A stretch of 7,278 nt of DNA, taken from Proteobacteria bacterium SG_bin9. GTDB lineage: Bacteria > Pseudomonadota > Alphaproteobacteria > Rhizobiales > Xanthobacteraceae. The first letter of the stretch is position 1. The number at the start of each line of letters is the position of its first letter. Made by a program: the position numbers and the translations under genes. Shown here in pieces: positions 1-5,680 of the stretch. Location of the stretch: positions 1 to 7,278 of the forward strand of contig LWDM01000044.1 of NCBI GenBank assembly GCA_002083525.1, written 5' to 3'. The notes beneath the pieces were generated by a model. It was not told where the DNA came from. It saw only the letters and a program-made list of their open reading frames with translations, and made no database searches.

Positions 1-2
1 CG

Positions 3-977
3 CTCGAGTTCGAGGATCACCGGCCGCTGTACGAATGGCTGCTGTCGAAGCTGCCGGTGCCCTCCAAGCCGCGCCAGTATGAGTTCGCGCGCCTCAACTT
101 GACCTACACATTGCTGTCGAAGCGCGTGCTCACCGAGCTCGTGCGCGGCGGCCATGTGTCCGGCTGGGACGATCCGCGCATGCCGAGCATCGCGGGCCTG
201 CGCCGCCGTGGCGTGCCGCCGGCCGCGATCCGCGATTTCGTCAAGCGTATCGGCGTGGCGAAGGCCAACAGCATCGTCGACGTCAATATGCTCGAATTCT
301 CGATCCGCGAGGTGCTGAACAAAACCGCGCAGCGGCGGCTCGCGGTGCTGCGGCCTTTGAAGGTCGTGATCGAAAACTATCCGGAAGGGCAGACCGAGGA
401 ACTGGAAGCCATCAATCACCCCGACGACCCGGCGTCTGGCACGCGCAAGATCACGTTCTCGCGCGAGCTCTACATCGAGCAGGACGACTTCATGGAGAAT
501 CCGCCGAAGAAGTTCTTCCGCCTGTCGCCCGGCACCGAGGTGCGGTTGCGCTACGCCTATTTCATCAAGTGCACGAACGTCGTGAAGGATGCGGCTGGCA
601 ACGTTGTCGAACTTCGCTGCACCTACGATCCGGCGACCAAGGGCGGCAACGCCCCGGACGGCCGCAAGGTGAAGGCGACCATGCACTGGCTCTCCGCCTC
701 GCATTCGATCCCGGCGGAAATCCGCGTCTACAATCCGCTATTCCTGAAGCCCAATCCGGATGCGGCGAACTTCGCCGCCGAGATCAATCCGGAATCGCTG
801 GAAGTTCTGACCGACGCGCGGATCGAGCCCGCCATCGCAGCGGCCAATTCGCCCGATGCCATGCAGTTCGAGCGGCAGGGCTATTTCACCCGCGATCCGG
901 ACTCGACGCCGGACAAGCCGGTGTTCAACCGCACCATTGGGTTGCGGGATACCTTCGCCAAGGAAGTGAAAGCCTGA
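3..977 (+). CDS. glnS: Glutaminyl-tRNA synthetase, C-terminal part (5' end outside window)
   Basis: Class I aminoacyl-tRNA synthetase that charges tRNA-Gln with glutamine in the cytoplasm, using ATP. The reading frame is open from base 3 with no start, so the gene is cut by the left edge; 324 codons are present against roughly 550-570 for bacterial GlnRS. Visible landmarks are the run EFEDHRPLYEWLL near the edge, PSKPRQYEFARLNLTYT, and then LLSKR (bases 111-125), the local form of the KMSKS ATP-binding loop. GWDDPRMPSIAGLRRRG follows, typical of GlnRS rather than GluRS. From about base 333 (RPLKVVIENYPEG) comes the two-barrel anticodon-binding region, with NHPDDP, YIEQDDFMENPPKKFFRLSPG and MHWLSA. 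The protein ends at EVKA, so there is no C-terminal YqeY fusion. Many alphaproteobacteria lack GlnRS and use GluRS plus GatCAB, so its presence is informative. It is on the same strand as comEC, 83 bases upstream. Confidence 0.95.
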   Translation, partial: LEFEDHRPLYEWLLSKLPVPSKPRQYEFARLNLTYTLLSKRVLTELVRGGHVSGWDDPRMPSIAGLRRRGVPPAAIRDFVKRIGVAKANSIVDVNMLEFSIREVLNKTAQRRLAVLRPLKVVIENYPEGQTEELEAINHPDDPASGTRKITFSRELYIEQDDFMENPPKKFFRLSPGTEVRLRYAYFIKCTNVVKDAAGNVVELRCTYDPATKGGNAPDGRKVKATMHWLSASHSIPAEIRVYNPLFLKPNPDAANFAAEINPESLEVLTDARIEPAIAAANSPDAMQFERQGYFTRDPDSTPDKPVFNRTIGLRDTFAKEVKA

Positions 978-1029
978 TCTACCCGGCCGCTGGCAAGAAC
1001 TGAGTATTTCGCCATCGCCAGTTTCCGTA

Positions 1030-1047
1030 TCGACTGATCGGAGTCGA
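1030..1047. repeat. Perfect 6-bp inverted repeat between glnS and comEC
   Basis: TCGACT (1030-1035) and AGTCGA (1042-1047) are exact reverse complements separated by GATCGG. In RNA this would fold into a 6-bp hairpin. The only good Shine-Dalgarno-like run in the gap, CGGAG (1039-1043), lies across its loop and right arm. It sits 13 bases upstream of the GTG chosen for comEC. The repeat is plain to see; any effect on translation or termination is inference. Confidence 0.5.
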
Positions 1048-1060
1048 CGGATGACGTGCA

Positions 1061-3388
1061 GTGGCGGAGCGGGGCAACAGCCGAGCCAAGGTACAAACGT
1101 GGGGACCGCGCGCTGCCGAGCGGCCCGACGATGGCGCACGGCAGTTCGTCGGTGGGGTTCGCGGTGTTCTCGAACAGCTGCGGACGTTTGCGGTTGCCGA
1201 AGCCTCGCAGGCCCAGCTTTTGCCATGGGCTGCGATCGCATTCGGCGCCGGGATCGCACTCTACTTCGGCGTGTCGCGCGAACCGGTCTTCGCCGTGGTC
1301 GCGCCGCTCGCGGCGTTGCTGGCCATCGTCGCCTTTCTGGCGCGGCGGCGGAACATGTTTCCACTGCTACTGTTGCTCGCGGTGTTTGCCGTGGGTTTTG
1401 CTATGGCGACGTGGAAGACCGTGCGTGTCGGTCACACAGTGCTGACGCGGCCGCTGTTCGGCGTGTCGCTGAAAGGCTTTGTCGAAACCCGCGAGGAGCG
1501 CGAGCGCACCGACCGTTTCATCTTGCGTGTCGTTGAGATGACGCACGAGCGCAATCCCGACAAGCTCGAAAGGGTACGGCTTTCGGTGAAGAAAGGCACC
1601 GCGCCGGCGGTCGGCCAGTTCGTCGAATTGAAGGCGCGCCTGCAGCCACCGCTCGCGCCGTTGCGGCCGGGCGGTTACGACTTTGCGCGCGATCTGTATT
1701 TTCAGGGTGTCGGCGCGTCGGGATTTGTCACCGGTGCCGTCAGGTCGCTACAGCCGCCGGCCAGCGTCGGCATCTGGTTGAGCTACGCGGCCTTCATGCA
1801 AGGCCTGCGCGACGGCATCGACGCGCGCATCAAATCGGTGCTCAGCGGCGATCATCGCGCCATCGCCACCGCGCTCCTCACCGGCAAGCGTGACGCGATC
1901 TCCTCTCCCGTCAACGATGCGATGTTTATCTCGGGGCTCGGCCATGTGCTGTCGATCTCCGGCTATCACATGGCGGTCGTCGCCGGCGTCGTGTTCTTCG
2001 CGGTGAGGGCGCTGCTGGCGCTGATACCCTCGCTGACGCCTGCGTTTCCGATCAAGAAGTGGGCGGCGCTGGCCGCGCTGGTTGCGGCGCTGTTCTACCT
2101 GCTGCTGTCCGGCGCCGAAGTTGCGACCCAGCGCTCGTTTCTGATGACGGCCGTGGTGCTGGTGGCGATCATGGTGGACCGCCGCGCGATCACGTTCCGC
2201 ACCCTGGCGATCGCAGCACTGGTGGTGCTGGCGCTTGCACCGGAATCGGTGGTGCATCCAAGCTTCCAGATGTCGTTCGCGGCAACGCTTGGCCTCGTCG
2301 CGCTGGTCGAGCGCGGCATGCCGATTCTGCTGGCGACGCCGGACAACTCCTCGGTCGCACACGCGGCACTCTGGGGCGGGCGGGAGATCGCCGCGCTGGC
2401 ACTCGCGTCGATCATCGCTGGGCTGGCGACCTTGCCGTTTGCGGCCTTTCACTTCCACCGCATCACGCCTTACGGCGTACTCGCCAACCTTGCGGCGATG
2501 CCGGTGGTGTCGGGCATCGTCATGCCTGCGGGTTTGCTCGGGCTTGTGGCCATTCCGTTCGGCCTCGACGGTGTGTTCTGGCGCATCATGGAGGTCGGCA
2601 TTGGCTGGATGATCGCCGTGTCGCAATGGGTCGCGGCGTTGCCCGGTGCGGTTGGCCGCGTCATCGCCTTCGGCGCCGCGCCGTTGCTGTTCGCAACGCT
2701 TGGCATCCTGCTGATCAGCCTGCTGCGCACGCCATTGCGCTTCATCGGCGCGGCAGCGCTTGCGCTCGCCGCTATTCTGGCCGCCACGGCGGAGAAACCG
2801 GATATCCTGATCGCCGGCGATGGCGAAAGCGTCGCGGTGCGCGGGGCCGACGGCCGTTTACGCTTCATGCGCGCCGAGAAGAACGCCTTTCAGGTCCGCG
2901 AGTGGCTGGCCGCAGATGCGGATGCCCGCACCGCAGCCGACAAAACCCTCGCCGACGGCGTCTCATGCGACGACGCAGGCTGCGTCGTGCCGATGCCGGG
3001 CGGGGCGCTGGTGGGTCTCGCGCTGCGGCCGGAGGCGCTTCCTGACGATTGCGAACGAACGGTGCTGGTGGTGACGGCGCATCCGGCTCCGCGCGACTGT
3101 GCGTCGTTTGTGATCGACCGGGGGCGGCTCAGGAGCGAGGGGACGCTATCGCTGCAGCGGCAGGGCGAGGGGTTCAGCATCGTCGCCGTGCGGCCCCAAT
3201 CGCTGGAGCGGCCGTGGTACCCTAGAACAGTGTATCCACGAACAGCTGATCCACGAACAGCTGATCCGCGAACGGCCGATCCTGGAACGCCAGCCGCGTC
3301 TGAAAACGCAATCCCCGCGTCGCCGCAGCGGCGCCGGCCGGCAATCGATGCCACGCCGTCTGAGACGGATATCCAGCCCGACGACTGA
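1061..3388 (+). CDS. comEC: ComEC/Rec2-family inner-membrane protein (DNA uptake channel family)
   Basis: Polytopic membrane protein of 775 residues, in the usual size range. The family forms the inner-membrane channel that takes up single-stranded DNA during natural transformation; whether this organism is competent is not shown. After a soluble N-terminus come hydrophobic segments at about residues 50-115, then a DUF4131-like soluble stretch containing GGYDFARDLYFQGVGASGF. The core Competence domain starts near residue 270 with LLTGKRDAIS and contains the signature GHVLSISGYHM (residues 294-304), followed by many hydrophobic helices to about 575. The C-terminal part (from about 578, DILIAGDGESVAVRGADGR) has no HxHxDH motif, so I see no active metallo-beta-lactamase nuclease domain. 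Residues 721-745 are a PRTAD-type tandem repeat not expected in the family. The GTG start gives an N-terminus (MAERGNSRAKVQ) like that of relatives as I recall them, but its ribosome site is weak (GACGGA, 9 bases upstream); an ATG at 1051 is in another frame. Possibly co-transcribed with glnS. Confidence 0.92.
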   Translation: MAERGNSRAKVQTWGPRAAERPDDGARQFVGGVRGVLEQLRTFAVAEASQAQLLPWAAIAFGAGIALYFGVSREPVFAVVAPLAALLAIVAFLARRRNMFPLLLLLAVFAVGFAMATWKTVRVGHTVLTRPLFGVSLKGFVETREERERTDRFILRVVEMTHERNPDKLERVRLSVKKGTAPAVGQFVELKARLQPPLAPLRPGGYDFARDLYFQGVGASGFVTGAVRSLQPPASVGIWLSYAAFMQGLRDGIDARIKSVLSGDHRAIATALLTGKRDAISSPVNDAMFISGLGHVLSISGYHMAVVAGVVFFAVRALLALIPSLTPAFPIKKWAALAALVAALFYLLLSGAEVATQRSFLMTAVVLVAIMVDRRAITFRTLAIAALVVLALAPESVVHPSFQMSFAATLGLVALVERGMPILLATPDNSSVAHAALWGGREIAALALASIIAGLATLPFAAFHFHRITPYGVLANLAAMPVVSGIVMPAGLLGLVAIPFGLDGVFWRIMEVGIGWMIAVSQWVAALPGAVGRVIAFGAAPLLFATLGILLISLLRTPLRFIGAAALALAAILAATAEKPDILIAGDGESVAVRGADGRLRFMRAEKNAFQVREWLAADADARTAADKTLADGVSCDDAGCVVPMPGGALVGLALRPEALPDDCERTVLVVTAHPAPRDCASFVIDRGRLRSEGTLSLQRQGEGFSIVAVRPQSLERPWYPRTVYPRTADPRTADPRTADPGTPAASENAIPASPQRRRPAIDATPSETDIQPDD
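3221..3295 (+). repeat. Five-unit 15-bp tandem repeat inside comEC
   Basis: Five consecutive 15-base units: CCTAGAACAGTGTAT, two identical copies of CCACGAACAGCTGAT, CCGCGAACGGCCGAT and a decayed CCTGGAACGCCAGCC. Because 15 is a multiple of three the frame is kept, giving PRTVY, PRTAD, PRTAD, PRTAD, PGTPA at codons 721-745. The two central copies are identical at DNA level, which points to recent slippage or duplication; the outer copies have diverged. The run lies in the disordered-looking tail after the last recognisable ComEC segment. Confidence 0.9.
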
Positions 3389-3389
3389 T

Positions 3390-3402
3390 GCGCGTAACGC
3401 GC
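3390..3402. repeat. Short inverted repeat between convergent comEC and lexA
   Basis: GCGCG-TAA-CGCGC, a perfect 5-bp stem with a 3-base loop, lies in the 23-base gap between the comEC stop and the lexA stop (minus strand). Its place suits a shared bidirectional terminator, but there is no T-tract on either side and the stem is short in very GC-rich DNA, so a terminator role is only a guess. Confidence 0.35.
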
Positions 3403-3411
3403 GAGCAGGGC

Positions 3412-4113
3412 TCAGTAGCGGCGGAAGATGCTGACCAGCTTGCCCTGAATGCGCACACGGTTCGGCGGCAGGATGCGCACCTCATACGCGGCGTTCGCGG
3501 GTTCGAGCGCAATCGACGCGCCGCGGCGGCGGAAGCGCTTCAACGTCGCTTCTTCCTCATCGATCAGCGCTACGACGATGTCGCCGGTATCGGCACCCTC
3601 GGTCTTCTGGATCAAGGCGATGTCGCCGTCGAGAATACCGGCCTCCATCATTGAATCGCCACGCACTTCGAGCGCGTAGTGCTCGCCCGAGCCGAGCATT
3701 TCCGGCGGCATGCTGATGGTATGGCTGCGGGTCTGCAGCGCCTCGATCGGCGTACCGGCCGCGATGCGGCCCATGACCGGGATCGAGACGGGGCGACCGC
3801 CTTCGTCCTCGGACGCGGTGCGGATCTTGCCGAGGTTGCCCTCGATGACGCTCGGGGTGAAGCCGCGGCGTCCGCCGCCGCCGCCAGCGGCGGCTGCGAG
3901 ATCGGGCAGCTTGATGACTTCGATGGCGCGCGCCCGATTCGGCAGGCGGCGGATAAAGCCACGCTCTTCCAGTGCCGTAATCAGCCGGTGGATGCCGGAC
4001 TTGGATCGCAGATCGAGCGCGTCCTTCATCTCGTCGAAGGAGGGCGGTACGCCCGCTTCCTTCAGGCGATCATTGATAAAACGCAGAAGCTCGAACTGTT
4101 TGCGTGTCAGCAT
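3412..4113 (-). CDS. lexA: LexA repressor, SOS regulator
   Basis: Transcriptional repressor of the DNA-damage (SOS) response, 233 residues, a normal length for alphaproteobacterial LexA. The N-terminal winged helix-turn-helix starts MLTRKQFELLRFINDRLKEAG; SFDEMKDALDLRSKSGIHRL (residues 25-44) is the recognition region. A glycine/alanine-rich linker (about 73-84) joins it to the S24-type self-cleaving domain. The Ala-Gly cleavage site is A119-G120 (MGRIAAGTPIEA), the nucleophile is S154 (RGDSMMEAGILDGD) and the general base is K192 (EATLKRFRR). The 34- and 38-residue spacings match E. coli LexA (G85, S119, K156) closely, so RecA-stimulated autocleavage should work. The ATG at 4113 has GGGGGA about 10 bases upstream. 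An SOS box 145 bases upstream indicates autoregulation. The gene converges on comEC and lies downstream of moeA on the same strand. Confidence 0.97.
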   Translation of the reverse strand: MLTRKQFELLRFINDRLKEAGVPPSFDEMKDALDLRSKSGIHRLITALEERGFIRRLPNRARAIEVIKLPDLAAAAGGGGGRRGFTPSVIEGNLGKIRTASEDEGGRPVSIPVMGRIAAGTPIEALQTRSHTISMPPEMLGSGEHYALEVRGDSMMEAGILDGDIALIQKTEGADTGDIVVALIDEEEATLKRFRRRGASIALEPANAAYEVRILPPNRVRIQGKLVSIFRRY

Positions 4114-4164
4114 CTCGGTCGTCCCCCAAACAGCCTATTCAAGGCCACGTGCCGCGCCGCTCAT

Positions 4165-4205
4165 CCCTCCGTGTCGGACGGCCGCAGCTGGGCGTCGCCG
4201 GAGGG
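4165..4205. repeat. Inverted repeat in the lexA leader
   Basis: CCCTCCG (4165-4171) and CGGAGGG (4199-4205) are exact reverse complements 27 bases apart. They lie between the SOS box and the lexA start, so they would be in the lexA 5' untranslated RNA if transcription starts near the SOS box. The stem could fold in the mRNA leader, but the long loop and the GC-rich background make this weak evidence for function. Confidence 0.3.
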
Positions 4206-4250
4206 GGTCATTTCGAGGCGCGAGTCACTCGAAACAAATCATGAACGGAC

Positions 4251-4277
4251 ACTATATGTTCCATATGTGTTCCGCAA
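4251..4277 (-). promoter_or_regulatory. Predicted lexA promoter
   Basis: Read on the minus strand, TTGCGG (4272-4277) is a plausible -35 element. TATAGT (4251-4256) is a good -10 match at a short 15-base spacing; TAGTGT (4249-4254) is a poorer match at 17 bases. The SOS box fills the spacer between them, which is how LexA operators often block RNA polymerase. The exact -10 choice is unsure. Confidence 0.4.
4258..4272. promoter_or_regulatory. SOS box (LexA operator) upstream of lexA
   Basis: GTTC-CATATGT-GTTC on the plus strand, equivalent to GAAC-N7-GAAC on the other, is an exact match to the direct-repeat LexA operator known from alphaproteobacteria. It lies 145 bases upstream of the lexA ATG, in the only promoter-sized gap available to that gene, and inside the predicted -35/-10 spacer. 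An inverted half-site GAAC (4243-4246) stands 11 bases to its left. Repression of lexA by its own product is the straightforward reading. Confidence 0.88.
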
Positions 4278-4311
4278 CCCCTTAATTTCACGTCAACAAG
4301 GCGAGGTTTCG

Positions 4312-5520
4312 TCAAACTGGAAGCTTAAGGATAACGCAGGCGGATCCTTTGCCGGCCGGCGGCGCGTGCGGCGGGCGGATCACAAGCCCATTCGCCGCGG
4401 ACAGATGCGCCGAGAGCGAGCTGTCCTGCTGCGTCACCGGCGTCGCGACGATTGCGCCGTTCTCGCCTGTGCTGAGATGCGCCCGCATGTACTCCTCGCG
4501 TTCGTCGTTGGCCGCGAGATCGCGGCCAAGCACCGCGTGCTCGCCGATGTGACGGACGTCGCTGCGGCCGAGCAGCGCGCGCAGCAACGGCACCATGAAC
4601 AGGAATGCGCAGACGTAGGACGACACCGGATTGCCGGGCAGGCCGATCACGCGCATCGCGCCGAGGCGGCCGTGCATCATCAGCTTGCCGGGACGCAATG
4701 CGATTTTCCAGAAAGAAATCGCCGTGCCTTCCGCTTCCAGCGAGCGCTTTACCACGTCGTGATCGCCGACCGACGCGCCGCCGGTCGTGATCAGAATGTC
4801 GACGCCGAGCTCGCGCGCGCGGCGGATCGCTGCCGTCGTCGCATCCATCGTGTCCGCGGCGATGCCAAGATCGATGGTCTGCGCGCCTTCGTTGCGGGCC
4901 AGCGCGCGCAGGCCGTAGCCGTTGGAATAGACGATCTGGCCGGGGCCGGGCGAGGAGCCCGGCATCACCAGTTCGTCGCCGGTCGCGAGCAGCGCAACCT
5001 TCGGCCGTTTGCGAACCGGTAGCTGCGCGTGGTTCATGCTGGCCGCGAGCGACAGGTCGCGGTCGATCACCAGGCGGCCGTGTTTCAGCAACACATCGCC
5101 TTCGCGGAAGTCGATGCCTGCGCCACGAATATGCCGATTGGCCTTTGCGGCTTCGTTGACGATCACCACATCGCCGTCGCGCGCGGTGTCTTCCTGGATC
5201 ACGATGGCATCTGCGCCTTGCGGCACGACGCCGCCGGTGAAAATCCGCGCGGCTTCGCCGGCGCCGATGGCGCGATCGAATGGGCGCCCGGCCGCGACCT
5301 CGCCGATGACCGTCAGGCGTGCGCCAAGCGTGGCGTCGCTCGCGCGTACCGCGTAGCCGTCCATCGCCGACATCGCCTCGGGCGGCTGCGTGCGGCGCGC
5401 GGCGATATCCTGCGCGAGGACGCGATGCAACGCATCGTCAAGCGCGACCATCTCTTCGCCGAGAGGTGCGGCATCCTTCAGGATCGCGTTCAGCGCATCG
5501 TCGACGGGCATGAGCGCCAC
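4312..5520 (-). CDS. moeA: Molybdopterin molybdenumtransferase MoeA
   Basis: Cytoplasmic enzyme of molybdenum cofactor synthesis: it inserts molybdate into the dithiolene of adenylylated molybdopterin made by MogA/MoaB-type proteins. The 402-residue length is normal. Conserved blocks in order are AMDGYAVRA (52-60), IFTGGVVPQGADAIVIQED (93-111), ATGDEL (179-184), TTGGASVGDHD (245-255, the MoaB/Mog-fold substrate loop with the acidic residue at D255) and GLPGNPVSS (293-301). The C-terminal beta-barrel domain (MoeA_C) ends KLPV. The GTG at 5520 is preferred because AGGAG lies 8 bases upstream; the alternative ATG at 5511 would sit 17 bases from it. No other molybdopterin gene is visible next to it; a divergent AraC-type regulator lies upstream instead. 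The gene is 198 bases from lexA downstream, with a separate promoter and operator between them. Confidence 0.95.
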   Translation of the reverse strand: MALMPVDDALNAILKDAAPLGEEMVALDDALHRVLAQDIAARRTQPPEAMSAMDGYAVRASDATLGARLTVIGEVAAGRPFDRAIGAGEAARIFTGGVVPQGADAIVIQEDTARDGDVVIVNEAAKANRHIRGAGIDFREGDVLLKHGRLVIDRDLSLAASMNHAQLPVRKRPKVALLATGDELVMPGSSPGPGQIVYSNGYGLRALARNEGAQTIDLGIAADTMDATTAAIRRARELGVDILITTGGASVGDHDVVKRSLEAEGTAISFWKIALRPGKLMMHGRLGAMRVIGLPGNPVSSYVCAFLFMVPLLRALLGRSDVRHIGEHAVLGRDLAANDEREEYMRAHLSTGENGAIVATPVTQQDSSLSAHLSAANGLVIRPPHAPPAGKGSACVILKLPV

Positions 5521-5611
5521 GGATCAATCTCCTGCATGTCGATGAGGCTCATGCCATCTCGCGACGTCACTTGTCACGAGGCGCGGCGCTCCCGAGGTGT
5601 TGTTCGGTGGG

Positions 5612-5636
5612 ATTACCCTATTACCCCAACATTGGG
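5612..5636. promoter_or_regulatory. Candidate operator: tandem 8-mer overlapping a palindrome in the moeA/AraC gap
   Basis: ATTACCCT (5612-5619) is followed directly by ATTACCCC (5620-5627), a 7-of-8 tandem repeat, which runs into the inverted repeat CCCAA-CA-TTGGG (5625-5636). The cluster lies between divergent moeA and the AraC-type gene, 45 bases upstream of the chosen start of the latter. AraC proteins usually bind direct repeats, so the tandem 8-mer may be the better candidate. Function is inference; I could not assign clear -35/-10 boxes for either gene in this 160-base gap. Confidence 0.35.
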
Positions 5637-5680
5637 TCGTAATGATGCTATTCGTCCGGGAAACCGGGGCAAAACGCAAT

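Noticed and set aside
990..1024. CTGGC...GCCAG followed by TTT after glnS as a terminator
   Set aside because: Only a 5-bp stem with a 22-base loop and three Ts; too weak to call.
1051..1536. Frame starting at ATG 1051 with a well-spaced GGAG upstream
   Set aside because: The start signal looks good, but the peptide is an arginine/alanine-rich shadow of comEC without conserved content; the ComEC frame has the family match.
1748..2626. A 292-codon minus-strand open frame inside comEC
   Set aside because: Antisense to the conserved Competence domain; very rich in R, H, Q and D, with no recognisable domain.
2059..3045. A 328-codon plus-strand frame overlapping comEC
   Set aside because: Out-of-frame shadow of comEC, rich in arginine and glycine, with no family features.
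3225..3288. Five GAAC tetramers spaced regularly in the comEC repeat, resembling SOS half-sites
   Set aside because: Their period is 15 bases (GAAC-N11-GAAC), not the 11-base period (N7) of the alphaproteobacterial LexA box; they are a by-product of the coding tandem repeat.
3679..5022. A 447-codon plus-strand open frame opposite lexA and moeA
   Set aside because: It lies wholly antisense to two well-recognised genes and crosses their intergenic SOS box; its composition (rich in R, A, H, Q) is that of an antisense frame in GC-rich DNA.
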